Origin: Mesorhizobium norvegicum
Lineage (GTDB): Bacteria > Pseudomonadota > Alphaproteobacteria > Rhizobiales > Rhizobiaceae
Direction: 5' to 3'
DNA: 64,000 bases
Assembly: GCF_004919685.1 (NCBI RefSeq)
Contig: NZ_SMYZ01000021.1
Span: 7,203 to 71,202 of the forward strand
Shown: positions 25,084 to 34,146 of the stretch, piece after piece
Layout: each line of letters begins with the position of its first letter
Numbering within the stretch: position 1 is the first letter of the stretch
Program-made: the position numbers and the translations under genes
The notes under the pieces: generated by a model
Database searches by the model: none
Told to the model about the DNA's origin: nothing
What the model saw: the letters and a program-made list of their open reading frames with translations, nothing else

Positions 25084-26106
25084 CTACACCGCCGCCCGTG
25101 CCTCGCGGAACGACACCAGCTTGCGGCGGTTCTCGTCCCACAGTGCAAGTTTGACGCAGCGCAGGCTTTCGAGCAGCGTGACGCGGCCGATGTTGCGCAG
25201 TTCGGGATAATCCCGCAGCACTTCCTGCAACCGGTAGCAAGGCACCTTGGCAGAGAGGTGGTGGACGTGATGGACACCGATATTGCCGGTGAACCAGTTC
25301 AGCACCGGCGGCAGGTCGTAATAGGACGATCCGTGCAGGGCGGCGTGCTGGAATTCCCAGTCGGCATCCTTCGCCCATTCCGTTTCCTCGAACTGGTGCT
25401 GGACGTAGAACAGCCAGATGCCGGCTGAACCGGCGAGGATGACGATCGGCAGATGGACCACCAGGAACGCGCCGGGGCCGACGAACCAGATGACGACGGC
25501 TGCTGCAACCGCGATGCCAAGATTGGTGGTCATCGACGACACCCAGGGCGTCAGGCCGCCGCGCATCATGCCGACGGGCAGCCTTTGCTCGAAGATGAAC
25601 AGCCAGATCGGCCCGAGCCCGAACATCACCAGCGGGTGGCGATAGAGACGATAGGCAAGACGGCCTCGCCATGACATCTGCCGGTATTCGGCAACGGTCA
25701 GCGTCCTGATGTCGCCCATGCCGCGTTCGTCGAGATTGCCGGCGCTGGCATGATGCGTCGCGTGAGCGCGCCGCCAGCAATCGTAGGGCGTCAGCGTCAG
25801 GATGCCGAGCGCGCGGCCGATCCAGTCGTCCGCGTAGCGATTGGCGAAGAAGGAGCCGTGGCCGCAATCGTGCTGGATCATGAAGATGCGCACCAGAAAC
25901 CCGGCCGCGGGAAGGATCAGGATCAGTCCCCACCAATGGCCATAGGCATAGGCCGCCGAGGACAATCCCCAGAGCACGGCGAACGGGATGAGTGTGATGG
26001 CGAGTTCGATGGTGCTGCGCCGCCTGTCAGGCTTCTTGTAGCGCGCCAGAATCTTCAACCAGGCGCGCTTGCTGTTGGCGACCGCCTCAGGGGAAATCAT
26101 GTTCAT
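25084..26106 (-). CDS. Membrane fatty acid desaturase family protein
   Basis: About 340 residues, integral membrane, di-iron. Three histidine boxes are present: HDCGHGSFF (about 76-84), HATHHASAG (about 112-120) and HVHHLSAK (about 276-283). Hydrophobic hairpins lie around 33-70 and 160-210. The architecture matches acyl-lipid (delta-9/12-type) desaturases, so a role in membrane fluidity or modification of fatty acids in lipids is likely; position specificity cannot be read. Start is ATG 26106 (MNMISPEAV), with a second ATG two codons later. Convergent with the DJ-1 gene across a hairpin. Confidence 0.9.
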   Translation of the reverse strand: MNMISPEAVANSKRAWLKILARYKKPDRRRSTIELAITLIPFAVLWGLSSAAYAYGHWWGLILILPAAGFLVRIFMIQHDCGHGSFFANRYADDWIGRALGILTLTPYDCWRRAHATHHASAGNLDERGMGDIRTLTVAEYRQMSWRGRLAYRLYRHPLVMFGLGPIWLFIFEQRLPVGMMRGGLTPWVSSMTTNLGIAVAAAVVIWFVGPGAFLVVHLPIVILAGSAGIWLFYVQHQFEETEWAKDADWEFQHAALHGSSYYDLPPVLNWFTGNIGVHHVHHLSAKVPCYRLQEVLRDYPELRNIGRVTLLESLRCVKLALWDENRRKLVSFREARAAV

Positions 26107-26289
26107 CAGGAAGCATAGGCGGGGTGCCACGCCACCGCAAGACAGCAATCACGCAAAATTACTGTGCGTAATTGTCGCGTGGTGGCGGTCGAGCCTGCCA
26201 ACCGCCGGCCCGACCCATTGATGATACGCCGCCGAAGTGGCTGGCTTTCAAGTCCGATCGTTCAGGAATCCGAAGCTCTCTTTGTCGCG

Positions 26290-26490
26290 TTACCGCCGGC
26301 GCCAACCGACGTCACCGTTCTCCGCTCCGTCGAGGCGGTCGAGCAATTCTCTGAATCGGTCAGGGATGTCGGCCTCGGTGCGGAAGGCCGGCAAGGTGCG
26401 CAGAAAGCGCGTCACCGTCTCGGCGCCGAACTGGCGTCTGACCTCGGTGGCCAGCTTTTCTGCCTTTTCGCCCTTGTTGCGGGTCATCAT
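26290..26490 (-). CDS. Small conserved hypothetical protein, 66 aa
   Basis: A highly charged helical protein: MMTRNKGEKAEKLATEVRRQ, then FGAETVTRFLRTLPAF and ADIPDRFRELLDRLD. There is no membrane segment or cysteine. An aggattttgag ribosome site lies seven bases upstream of the first ATG; the open frame continues upstream to 26565 but without a comparable start site. Amphipathic helices and the DRFRELLDRL end suggest a small regulator or adaptor. Function unknown. Confidence 0.55.
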   Translation of the reverse strand: MMTRNKGEKAEKLATEVRRQFGAETVTRFLRTLPAFRTEADIPDRFRELLDRLDGAENGDVGWRRR

Positions 26491-26657
26491 CTCAAAATCC
26501 TGTGTCGGCTTCGAAACTCCTCCAGCAAGGGAATGGTTCCCGCATAACGCCTTTGTGGCAAGCAAAGCCGGCGGTTAGGGTAAAATTTGAACTAAAATCG
26601 AAATGCCTTGGCTGTCATTGTCCAGCCCTGACGGATCGCCTCCACTATCGCTTACCC

Positions 26658-26686
26658 CTTGATTTTTGGCTGCCAAACCTCGATAT
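26658..26686 (+). promoter_or_regulatory. Candidate grpE promoter
   Basis: cttgat (26658-26663), 17-base spacer, cgatat (26681-26686), close to the rhizobial CTTGAC-N17-CTATAT pattern. This predicts a leader of about 37 nt ahead of grpE. No CIRCE-type inverted repeat is evident, so HrcA control at this site is not supported. Confidence 0.5.
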
Positions 26687-26729
26687 CGGGCACAAAATCC
26701 ACATCATTCGAGATTGACGGGAAACGGCG

Positions 26730-27365
26730 ATGAGCGACCAGGCAAAAGACGAACGCGCGCCCGATGAAGTCGAGGCGACCGAGGCCACTGCCGAGCGCAC
26801 GGAAGGCAGCATCGACGGCGACTATGAAGCCCTTGTGCGGCTGCTGAAGGAAAATGAAGAGCTGAAGGACCGCGCGCTGCGCGTGGCGGCCGAGATGGAA
26901 AACCTGCGTCGTCGCACGGCGCGCGACGTGCATGACGCGCGCACCTATGCGGTCGCGAATTTCGCGCGCGACATGCTGTCGGTGTCGGACAATCTGCGCC
27001 GCGCGCTGGACGCTATCCCCGCCGAGGCCAAGGCGTCGGGTGACGCCGGCTTCAAGGCGCTGATCGAAGGCGTCGACTTGACCGAGCGCGCCATGCTGTC
27101 GGCGCTGGAACGGCATGGGGTCAAGAAGCTCGCGCCTGAAGGCGAGAAGTTCGATCCCAATTTCCACCAGGCGATGTTCGAAGTGCCCAACCCGGATGTT
27201 CCGGCCAATACGGTGGTCCAGGTCGTGCAGCCGGGCTATTCGATCGGCGACCGCGTGCTGCGCCCGGCCATGGTCGGCGTCGCCAAGGGCGGTCCGAAGC
27301 TTGCCGCCGCTGAAGCGCCGGTCGAGCCGGGGCCGGTGAACGAACAGGCTGAGAAGGATGCGTGA
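26730..27365 (+). CDS. grpE: Nucleotide exchange factor GrpE
   Basis: Cochaperone that promotes ADP release from DnaK. 211 residues: an acidic disordered start ([20 protein letters not shown]), a long coiled-coil helix (about 35-85, [20 protein letters not shown]), and the C-terminal beta-domain with [20 protein letters not shown] (about 147-166) and [20 protein letters not shown]. Length and motifs are standard for alphaproteobacteria. dnaK-dnaJ is not in the window. A consensus-like promoter lies 44 bp upstream. Confidence 0.96.
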   Translation: MSDQAKDERAPDEVEATEATAERTEGSIDGDYEALVRLLKENEELKDRALRVAAEMENLRRRTARDVHDARTYAVANFARDMLSVSDNLRRALDAIPAEAKASGDAGFKALIEGVDLTERAMLSALERHGVKKLAPEGEKFDPNFHQAMFEVPNPDVPANTVVQVVQPGYSIGDRVLRPAMVGVAKGGPKLAAAEAPVEPGPVNEQAEKDA

Positions 27366-27470
27366 GGTAGGGAGTAGGGAGTAGGCAGTAGGGAAACTAG
27401 GGCAGTCGTATCAATCGCGCGGCTTCGTGCTATTCATACTGCCTAATCCCTAATTCCTACTGCCTTAGCC
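27366..27470. repeat. Short-unit inverted repeat element (gggagta type), left of the TRIC gene
   Basis: Immediately after the grpE stop, heptad-like units (tagggag tagggag taggcag taggg) run about 28 bp. Their complementary counterpart (cctaatccctaattcctactgcc) lies 50 bp further on, so the RNA can fold into a long imperfect hairpin. A second element of the same design lies at 28106-28195 on the other side of the next gene. Confidence 0.65.
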
Positions 27471-27472
27471 TC

Positions 27473-28105
27473 ATGAACTCCATCGCGCTTCTCGACTATG
27501 CCGGTGTCGCCGTCTTCGCGGCGACCGGGGCGCTTGCGGCCTCGCGCAAGCAGCTCGACATTATCGGCTTCCTGTTCCTGGCCAGCGTCACCGGGATAGG
27601 CGGCGGCACGCTTCGCGACGTCATCCTCAACCTGCCGGTTTTCTGGGTCGCCAACTCCAGCTATGTGCTGATCTGCGCCGTGGTTGCGGTGCTGGTCTTC
27701 TTCAGCGCGCACCGTGTCGAATCGCGCTGGAAATGGCTGCTCTGGCTCGACGCCATCGGGCTCGCCGCCTTTTCGGTGATGGGCGCGGCCAAGGGACTTG
27801 CGATTACCGGTTCGCCGGTCGTCTCCGTCATCACCGGCGTGCTCACCGCCACTTTCGGCGGCATTCTGCGCGACCTCCTTGCCGGCGAGCCATCGGTGCT
27901 GCTCAGGCCCGAAATCTACGTCACGGCAGCCCTTGCGGGTGCCGGGCTCTACACACTTGGCGATCTTGCCGGACTGCCGCCGCTCGCCTCGGACCTCGCC
28001 GGTTTTGCGGCGGCGTTCCTCGTGCGTGGCGGCGCGCTCAAATTCGGCTGGTCGTTTCCGTCCTACAAGAGCCGACCCGGCCGACGGCCGGAAGACATTC
28101 CGTGA
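27473..28105 (+). CDS. Trimeric intracellular cation channel (TRIC/UPF0126) family protein
   Basis: 210 residues, seven hydrophobic segments in two repeats of three plus one. The repeated signatures are FLASVTGIGGGTLRDVIL (about 36-53) and ITGVLTATFGGILRDLLAGE (about 121-140), each with the GGG/GGxxRD motif that lines the pore in TRIC channels. Prokaryotic members form homotrimeric K+/Na+-conducting channels; some are linked to amino-acid-associated transport. No partner gene adjoins, and repeats bracket the gene on both sides, so it is likely transcribed alone. Confidence 0.9.
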   Translation: MNSIALLDYAGVAVFAATGALAASRKQLDIIGFLFLASVTGIGGGTLRDVILNLPVFWVANSSYVLICAVVAVLVFFSAHRVESRWKWLLWLDAIGLAAFSVMGAAKGLAITGSPVVSVITGVLTATFGGILRDLLAGEPSVLLRPEIYVTAALAGAGLYTLGDLAGLPPLASDLAGFAAAFLVRGGALKFGWSFPSYKSRPGRRPEDIP

Positions 28106-28195
28106 AAGGAGCGAATAGCGAATAGGGAGTAGCGAATAGGGGTTAAGCGGGACAAAGCCCGCTACATTCTATTCGCTATTCGCTATTCGCTATCA
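28106..28195. repeat. Short-unit inverted repeat element (gcgaata type), right of the TRIC gene
   Basis: gcgaatagcgaatagggagtagcgaata on the left is complementary to tattcgctattcgctattcgctat on the right, around a central agcggg ... cccgct hairpin. The element fills the convergent gap and reaches into the olsB stop codon (28193-28195). It may work as a bidirectional terminator. Confidence 0.65.
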
Positions 28196-29080
28196 CGCCG
28201 CGAAGCGCTGGGCTTCCCCGCCGTAATAATTGACGTAGCGGGCGCCGATTTCCTTGACCGGCATGACGACGAACACGTCGACCGTCGAGAATTCGCGATC
28301 GATGACGCAGCCGTCACCGATGCGGGCACCGACGCGCAGATAGCCCTTGACCAAAGGCGGCATCGCCGCGATCGCCGCCTTGGCATTGACCGCCTCGATC
28401 GGCATCAGATCCATCGAGCAGTAGCGCCCGGTGACGGCGCGCACGTCCCAGGCCGAATTCGTCCGGCAGTGATGGGCGAGGTAGGTGAGCGCCTCAGCAT
28501 GCGCCGCCGGCACGGTGCCGTGGAAGGACGCGCAACCGGTCATCACACCGATTTCGTAATGGTTGATGTAAGCCCAGATGCCTTGCCACAGCGCCTCGAT
28601 TGTGCGCTTCGAGCGGTATTCCGGCAAAACGCAGGAGCGGCCGAGTTCGAGAAAACGCTGGCCGGGGTGACGAGCGATGAGCTTGGTCAGCTCAAATTCG
28701 CCTTCCGAATAGAACCCTCCGGCCGTGGCCGCGATTTCTTGCCGCAGCAGCCGATACGTGCCGACGATGCGGCGATGTTCGGGGCCGGAAAGCGTGGTGT
28801 CCAAAACCAGCAGATGGTCGCAGAGCGGATCGAACCGGTCGGCATCACGGCGGTCATGGGCCTGGAACAGGTCCTTCCTGGCGCCAAGTTCGTCGTAAAA
28901 CACCCGGTAGCGCACTTCCTGCGCGGCCGCGATCTCGGCTTCGTTGCGAGCGAGCCGCACTTCAAGATTGCCTATACGGCCCAGTGCCGCGCCCTTTATG
29001 ACGCAATCGACGTTACGTCCGGCAAGCAAGGCGCTGCTGGCGTTCGGCCGAGTGTCACATTCCGGCATAACTGTATGCAC
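28193..29080 (-). CDS. olsB: Ornithine-acyl[acyl carrier protein] N-acyltransferase OlsB
   Basis: First step of ornithine lipid synthesis: transfers a 3-hydroxyacyl group from ACP to the alpha-amino group of ornithine. 295 residues, GNAT-like fold: LEVRLARNEAEIAAAQEVRY (about 39-58), FDPLCDHLLVLD (about 83-94), RIVGTYRLLRQE (about 103-114), FELTKLIA and LELGRSCVLPEYRSK (about 143-157). The length equals the Sinorhizobium protein as I recall it. The start is a GTG with a gaaggag site eight bases upstream; an ATG four codons later is a weaker choice. A Pho-box-like site lies about 52 bp upstream. OlsA, the second enzyme, is not adjacent. Confidence 0.9.
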   Translation of the reverse strand: MHTVMPECDTRPNASSALLAGRNVDCVIKGAALGRIGNLEVRLARNEAEIAAAQEVRYRVFYDELGARKDLFQAHDRRDADRFDPLCDHLLVLDTTLSGPEHRRIVGTYRLLRQEIAATAGGFYSEGEFELTKLIARHPGQRFLELGRSCVLPEYRSKRTIEALWQGIWAYINHYEIGVMTGCASFHGTVPAAHAEALTYLAHHCRTNSAWDVRAVTGRYCSMDLMPIEAVNAKAAIAAMPPLVKGYLRVGARIGDGCVIDREFSTVDVFVVMPVKEIGARYVNYYGGEAQRFAA

Positions 29081-29131
29081 GAGTGATTCTCCTTCGAGCC
29101 ATCCCTCTTGGCACGGGGATACGGTGTAGGT

Positions 29132-29149
29132 GCAACAGGATTGTGACAG
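29132..29149 (-). promoter_or_regulatory. PhoB-box-like site upstream of olsB
   Basis: Read on the minus strand the site is CTGTCAC-AATC-CTGTTGC, two 7-bp direct repeats separated by four bases, against the PhoB half-site CTGTCAT (six and five matches of seven). It lies 52-69 bp before the olsB start. Replacement of phospholipids by ornithine lipids under phosphate limitation is known in rhizobia, so PhoB activation is the natural inference. Confidence 0.6.
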
Positions 29150-29250
29150 TACCGTGATACGACGTCGTGGGCAATACTTCGTCGGCTGGCGAATACGATC
29201 AACCGGCTACGTTTAAGTGATCGCGCAGCTCGGAATGGGCGGTGGAAAGC

Positions 29251-31542
29251 TCAGGCCGCGACGACCTGTCCCTCTACGGCATTGACCAGCGCCTCAGGGT
29301 CGAGCGGCTTGGTGACAAAGCCGCTGGCGCCATGGGCCAGCACCGCATGGCGGGTCTTTTCCTGGCTGTCGGCCGACAGCACCATGATCGGCACCGGCGA
29401 CACGGCGGTTTCTTCCTCATGGCGGCGGATGGCGGCAATCGCGTCCAGCCCGTCCATGACCGGCATATGCAGATCCATCAAGACCACGTCGAAGCGGTCT
29501 CTGTGCCCGGCGCCGGTGACGGCCTCGACGGCGGCCTTGCCGTTGCCGACCACCTTGACGCGATGCCCGGCCTTCAACAGCGTGGCGCGGGCCAGCATGG
29601 CGTTGATGTCATTGTCCTCGGCGATCAGCACCGACAGGCCGCGCTGGCGGTTGCCGACGGCGCGCAGCGTCGGCGCGCCGCGCTTTTCCGGCTGCGGCTG
29701 GGCGAGGCTGGGAGCATGGCTGCTCAACAGCACACGCAGAAGCGTTCCGCCACGCACCGGCCTGGCCAGGAAGGTTGCGTAGCCGCTGGCGCGGAACTCG
29801 CCAAGCATGCCGCGGTCGGTCGGCGCGATCAAAGTGATGGCCTCGCAGTCGGAGAAACCGCTCTGGCGCAGGCGCTTGAGTAGCCTTCCGTCGCTTTCTT
29901 CCATGGCCGCATCGACCAGAATCACATCGCAGCCGGCGGCGAAGGGCGCGGCCTGTGCGGCGGTGGTGGCGACGTCGACCGCGCCGCCATTGGCGCGGAT
30001 GGTGCGGGCGATGGCGTCGGCCTCGACGGCGTTTTTCGACAGGATCACCGCGCGTCTGCCCGAGAGCGCGTTCTGGCGGCCCTGCGGCGCTTCGGTGGCC
30101 GCTATCGCCGGGATTTCGAAGACGAACTCGGATCCCTGGCCGAGCCGGCTGGATACCGAGATCGTGCCGCCCATGGCGGCCACTAGGCGCCTGGAGATGG
30201 CAAGGCCGAGGCCGGCCCCGCCATGCGTGCGCGTCGACGTGCCGTCGGCCTGCTCGAACTCCTCGAAAATGCGTTCCAGGTCCTCATCATGCAGGCCCGG
30301 ACCGGTATCGGCGATGGTGAAGCATACGCGGTCGCTGGTTTCGGTGCGCGCGCGTGCGATGCTCACCAACACGCCGCCGCTGTCGGTGAACTTGATGGCG
30401 TTGCCGATAAGGTTGAGCAGCACCTGCCTGACCTTGCCCGGATCGGCGGTGATCAACTGCGGCACGTCGGGTTCGACATGGCAGCCCAGCCCGATACCCT
30501 TGGCGAAGGCGCGCGCGGCCAGCAACTCGATGATGTTGTCGGCGATCTCGCGCACCGACATCGGCTGCGGCTCCGGGTCGAAGCGCCCGGCTTCGATCTT
30601 GGAGTAGTCGAGAAGATCCTCGATCAAGGCAAGCAATGCGCTGGCCGAGGTCGAGACGGCGCCGACATAGGTCTGCTGCTCCGGCGACAGGCTGGTGTCG
30701 GCCAGCAACCTGGCCATGCCCATGATGCCGTTCATCGGCGTGCGAATTTCATGGCTGACGGTGGCGAGGAAGCGCGATTTGGCCTGGCTGGCATATTCGG
30801 CCCGCTCGCGTGCGGTGATCAGCGAGGATTCGGCGCGTTTGCGGGCGGTGATGTCGCGAGCGATCGCGCGATGCGAAACCGCATCGCTGTCCTTGTCGCG
30901 CACCGACAGTTCGATCCACGAGAACCAACGCGGCCCGCTCGGCGTACTGATGGCGACATCGGTGGAACTCAGGCACTCATGGTCGGAAAAGGCGGCATCG
31001 GGAACGATGCCGACCTCGATGCCGAGCTCCGCCAGGGTCTTGCCGGCAAGGTCGCGTTGATCGATTTCGACGAGATCGGCGAAGACCTTGTTGGCATAGA
31101 CGATGTAGCCATCGCGGTCGCGATGGATGACGAGATCACCAAGCGCGTCGATCAGGCCGCGAAAGCGCTCATCGCTCTCCTGCATTTCCCACATGCGGTC
31201 GGCCAGCGTCTCGATCTCGGCGCGGCTGCGGGCAGTAGTTTCGTCAAGAAGGGCGGCGGTGCGGTGTTCGCTCCGCCTGGCGCGCAGATGCATGGCAAGG
31301 CCGGCAAGGCCGGTTGCCAGCAATGCGACGCTGATGAAGATCGGTGCCCCGGTCAAATGCGCCAGGCCGGCCACCACGACGATGGCGACGAATGTCAGAA
31401 AGGGCAGGCCTTCGCGCCTGGAGAATTCCGGCTCGGGCACCAGCGTCGGCGCGGCTACGAAGCGCCGCGTCGACGTCGGCGGGGGCGCCGCATCGACGTC
31501 GTCACCAGTGTCCGCCTCTTGGCTGCCGGATTCCGCGATCAT
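29251..31542 (-). CDS. Hybrid sensor histidine kinase with PAS domain and two receiver domains
   Basis: 763 residues. Two membrane helices (about 48-90), then a coiled segment, a PAS domain (about 125-235, [19 protein letters not shown]) ending in the [12 protein letters not shown] linker, and a HisKA domain with H-box [13 protein letters not shown] (about 262-274). The ATPase follows, with [15 protein letters not shown] and [13 protein letters not shown]. Receiver 1 (about 500-610) is degenerate: it starts [12 protein letters not shown] without the acidic pair. Receiver 2 (about 640-760) is intact, with [20 protein letters not shown] and VTKPLD. The ligand and partner regulator are unknown; no response-regulator gene is adjacent. 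Confidence 0.92.
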   Translation of the reverse strand: MIAESGSQEADTGDDVDAAPPPTSTRRFVAAPTLVPEPEFSRREGLPFLTFVAIVVVAGLAHLTGAPIFISVALLATGLAGLAMHLRARRSEHRTAALLDETTARSRAEIETLADRMWEMQESDERFRGLIDALGDLVIHRDRDGYIVYANKVFADLVEIDQRDLAGKTLAELGIEVGIVPDAAFSDHECLSSTDVAISTPSGPRWFSWIELSVRDKDSDAVSHRAIARDITARKRAESSLITARERAEYASQAKSRFLATVSHEIRTPMNGIMGMARLLADTSLSPEQQTYVGAVSTSASALLALIEDLLDYSKIEAGRFDPEPQPMSVREIADNIIELLAARAFAKGIGLGCHVEPDVPQLITADPGKVRQVLLNLIGNAIKFTDSGGVLVSIARARTETSDRVCFTIADTGPGLHDEDLERIFEEFEQADGTSTRTHGGAGLGLAISRRLVAAMGGTISVSSRLGQGSEFVFEIPAIAATEAPQGRQNALSGRRAVILSKNAVEADAIARTIRANGGAVDVATTAAQAAPFAAGCDVILVDAAMEESDGRLLKRLRQSGFSDCEAITLIAPTDRGMLGEFRASGYATFLARPVRGGTLLRVLLSSHAPSLAQPQPEKRGAPTLRAVGNRQRGLSVLIAEDNDINAMLARATLLKAGHRVKVVGNGKAAVEAVTGAGHRDRFDVVLMDLHMPVMDGLDAIAAIRRHEEETAVSPVPIMVLSADSQEKTRHAVLAHGASGFVTKPLDPEALVNAVEGQVVAA

Positions 31543-31686
31543 GCGAAATCCTTGCCAGACAGAGATTATGGAAAATTGCGGCGGATCGTTCGAATTTTAG
31601 CGGATGAGCGCTTTTTGCTGCCGCAGCGGCGGATTTGCCACCAGAAATGGCGATTTCCGTCCGCCTTCCCCGGCAGTCGAGCGGGT

Positions 31687-32676
31687 TCACATGTTCACGA
31701 CGACGCGGCCGCGGATCTTGCCGTCGACGATGTCGCGCGCGGCATCGATGATGCCGTCGAAACCGATGGTCCTGGACAGGCTGGCGAGCTTCTGCAGATC
31801 GAGGTCGGTGCCGATGCGTCGCCATGCCTCGAGGCGGACTGCCTTCGGCGCCATCACCGAATCGATGCCGAGCAATGAGACGCCACGCAGGATGAAGGGA
31901 GCGACGCTGGTCGGCAGGTCCATGCCGCCGGCCAGGCCGCATGCGGCGACCGCGCCGCCATAAGAGGTCATCGAGAGCACATTGGCCAGCGTGTGGCTGC
32001 CGACGGCGTCGACGCCGCCGGCCCAGCGCTCCTTGGCCAGCGGCTTGGCCGGCTGGGCAAGCTCGTCGCGCGATATCACTTCGGCGGCGCCAAGGTTGAT
32101 CAAATAGGGGCTTTCGGCATTGCGGCCGGTGGAAGCAATGACATGGTAGCCGAGGCTGGACAGGATCGAGACCGCGACCGAGCCCACGCCGCCGGCCGCC
32201 CCCGTCACCACCACCGGGCCGCGATCGGGCAGGATGCCGTGCCGCTCCAGGGCCATGACGCAGAGCATGGCGGTATAGCCTGCGGTGCCGACGGCCATCG
32301 CGTCATGCGGGCTGATGCCTTGCGGGAGCGGCACCAGCCAGTCGCCCTTGACGCGGGCGCGGCCGGCGTAGGCACCGAAATGGGTTTCGCCGACGCCCCA
32401 GCCGTTCAGGATGACCTTGTCACCAGCGCGCCAGTCGGGATGGGAAGACGAGATGACGGTGCCGGCGAAATCGATGCCCGGCACCAGCGGCCAGCGGCGG
32501 ATCACCGGCGCCTTGCCTGTGATGGCCAGGCCATCCTTGTAGTTCACCGTCGTCGCCTCGACCGCGACGGTGACATCGCCTTCCATCAGGTCGGCTTCGG
32601 TGAGATCGGTCACGGTTACCGACTGCTTTTTCTCGGCGTCGCGCGAAACGAGGATGGCTTTGAAGGTTTCGGACAT
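31687..32676 (-). CDS. acuI: AcuI-type acryloyl-CoA reductase / YhdH family MDR oxidoreductase
   Basis: NADPH-dependent MDR protein of 329 residues. Landmarks: VEATTVNYKDGLAITGKAPV (about 40-59), PLVPGIDFAGTV (about 63-74), GTAGYTAMLCVMALE and the cofactor motif VVVTGAAGGVGSVAVSILS (about 148-166). The NYKDG and FILRGVSLLGIDSVMAP segments are typical of the YhdH/AcuI group, which reduces acrylyl-CoA to propionyl-CoA. That function detoxifies acrylyl-CoA in 3-hydroxypropionate or DMSP metabolism, which is not evident from neighbours. The start at 32676 has ggagaaag upstream; nine residues of the longer frame are dropped. Confidence 0.8.
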   Translation of the reverse strand: MSETFKAILVSRDAEKKQSVTVTDLTEADLMEGDVTVAVEATTVNYKDGLAITGKAPVIRRWPLVPGIDFAGTVISSSHPDWRAGDKVILNGWGVGETHFGAYAGRARVKGDWLVPLPQGISPHDAMAVGTAGYTAMLCVMALERHGILPDRGPVVVTGAAGGVGSVAVSILSSLGYHVIASTGRNAESPYLINLGAAEVISRDELAQPAKPLAKERWAGGVDAVGSHTLANVLSMTSYGGAVAACGLAGGMDLPTSVAPFILRGVSLLGIDSVMAPKAVRLEAWRRIGTDLDLQKLASLSRTIGFDGIIDAARDIVDGKIRGRVVVNM

Positions 32677-32730
32677 CTCTTTCTCCGCGATCTTTGGCGA
32701 CATGAACTGTGCGGCGATGGCCGCACGGGG

Positions 32731-33258
32731 TCAATCTTTGGAAGGCCTGGCTTTGGAAGGCCCGGCTTTGGAAGGCTTGGCGTTTGAAGGCCTGGGCTCG
32801 CGCCGCCAGCCGAACAGCTCGTCGAAGACGACCAGCGCCGCACCCACCGAGATGAAGGCGTCGGCAAGGTTGAAGACGGCGAAGGACCAGACCGGCGTAT
32901 GGAACAGGATGTAGTCGATGACGTGGCCGTAGACGGCGCGGTCGATCAGATTGCCGAGCGCACCGCCGACGATCAGCGCAAAACCGGTGCGGGCAAGGAT
33001 CTGGGACGGCGCGATCCGCGTCGCCAGGAACAGCACGAAGGCAACGACCGCAAGCGAAATGACGATCAGCCCGGTGTCGCCGAAGGACGAGAACATCGAG
33101 AAGGCGATGCCGGTGTTGTAGGTGCGAAACAGCGCCAGGAAAGGCACCAGATCGAGCTTTTCCTGAAAGGCGAGACTGGTCTCGACCAGGTGTTTTATCC
33201 ATTGGTCAAGCGCGATGGCCGCGACGACGAGCAGTGCGTAGGGAGACCATGATCTCAC
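32731..33258 (-). CDS. lspA: Lipoprotein signal peptidase (signal peptidase II)
   Basis: Removes signal peptides from diacylglyceryl-prolipoproteins at the inner membrane. 175 residues, four membrane helices. Catalytic aspartates lie in GGALGNLIDRAVYGHVIDY (about 112-130) and FAVFNLADAFISVG (about 141-154). RTYNTGIAFSMF is the conserved box after the first loop. The C-terminal 20 residues (PSNAKPSKAGPSKARPSKD) are encoded by a 15-bp tandem repeat and are an unusual basic tail. The start is GTG; the nearby ATG is out of frame. Ends 54 bp from acuI. Confidence 0.95.
   Translation of the reverse strand: MRSWSPYALLVVAAIALDQWIKHLVETSLAFQEKLDLVPFLALFRTYNTGIAFSMFSSFGDTGLIVISLAVVAFVLFLATRIAPSQILARTGFALIVGGALGNLIDRAVYGHVIDYILFHTPVWSFAVFNLADAFISVGAALVVFDELFGWRREPRPSNAKPSKAGPSKARPSKD
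32736..32795 (-). repeat. Four 15-bp tandem units in the lspA 3' end
   Basis: ctttggaaggcctgg at 32736-32750 is repeated with one or a few changes at 32751-32765, 32766-32780 and 32781-32795. In frame it codes for P-S-K-A-x pentapeptides at the C-terminus of LspA. Unit number could vary between strains by replication slippage. Confidence 0.85.
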
Positions 33259-33271
33259 GGGCAGGCAACCT

Positions 33272-34129
33272 TCATTGCTGATCCACGATTGGTTCGAGCT
33301 TCAGCGCGCCGCGCCGGATCTCGAACAGCATGATGCCGGTGGCAACGGCCAGATTGAGCGAATCGGCACGGCCCGCTTGCGGAATCCTGAGCAGCCTGTC
33401 GCAACTCGCAGCCAGGCTTTCGGGCAGTCCCTGCTGCTCGTTGCCCATCATCAGCAGCACGGGTCCACGGGAAAAATCGACCGAGCGGTAGTCGACGGCG
33501 CCTTTCAGGTGGGTGCCGGCGACGAGGCCTGAAAACCCGCCTCGCCAGGCAAGGAAAGCCTCGGTTGTCGCCTTGGCCACCGGCACGGCAAAGATCGAGC
33601 CCATGGTGGCGCGCACTGTCTCCACGGAAAAAGGATCGGTGGTGTCGCCGACCAGGATGACGCCCTTGGCGCCGACGGCATCGATGGTGCGGATGACGGT
33701 GCCGAGATTGCCGGGATCGCGCACCCGGTCGAGCGCCACCCAGACGTCGCCATTGTCAGCGCGGACATCCTTCAAGGCCAGGAATTTTTGCGAAAAGACG
33801 CCGACCACCATTTGCGGATTGTCGCGACGGGTGATGGCGACGAGCACCTTTTCCGACACTTCGAGCACCATGCCGCCGGCTGCAACCGTGCGTGCCGCGA
33901 CCTTCTCCACCGCCGCGTTGCCGCGCCCGGCCTTGGCGAAAACCAATGTCCTGATGTGCCAGCCGAGATCGAGCGCATCGATGACCAGCTTCAGTCCTTC
34001 GGCCATGAAGGCGTTCTGCTGGTCGCGGAATTTCTTCTGCGCGAGCGCCTTGATGTCCTTGACCAGCGGATTGGCGAGGCTGGTGACTTCCTTCACCTGC
34101 CCGGGTGCGCCTGCGTGCCGCTCGTTCAT
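33272..34129 (-). CDS. TrmH/SpoU family RNA methyltransferase
   Basis: A SPOUT-fold rRNA/tRNA 2'-O-ribose methyltransferase, 285 residues. The N-terminal substrate-binding part (about 1-105) contains VTSLANPLVKDIKALAQKKF. The catalytic knot has motif 1 ALDRVRDPGNLGTVIRTIDA (about 131-150), motif 2 LMMGNEQQGLPESL (about 226-239) and motif 3 IPQAGRADSLNLAVATGIML (about 249-268). RlmB-like 23S rRNA methylation is the closest family function, but the exact nucleotide is not determinable. It lies 13 bp upstream of lspA on the same strand and probably shares its transcript. Confidence 0.92.
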   Translation of the reverse strand: MNERHAGAPGQVKEVTSLANPLVKDIKALAQKKFRDQQNAFMAEGLKLVIDALDLGWHIRTLVFAKAGRGNAAVEKVAARTVAAGGMVLEVSEKVLVAITRRDNPQMVVGVFSQKFLALKDVRADNGDVWVALDRVRDPGNLGTVIRTIDAVGAKGVILVGDTTDPFSVETVRATMGSIFAVPVAKATTEAFLAWRGGFSGLVAGTHLKGAVDYRSVDFSRGPVLLMMGNEQQGLPESLAASCDRLLRIPQAGRADSLNLAVATGIMLFEIRRGALKLEPIVDQQ

Positions 34130-34146
34130 TCAGGACTCCCGGGCAT

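Noticed and set aside
26566-26729. CIRCE element for HrcA control of grpE
   Set aside because: No TTAGCACTC-N9-GAGTGCTAA-like repeat is present in the gap.
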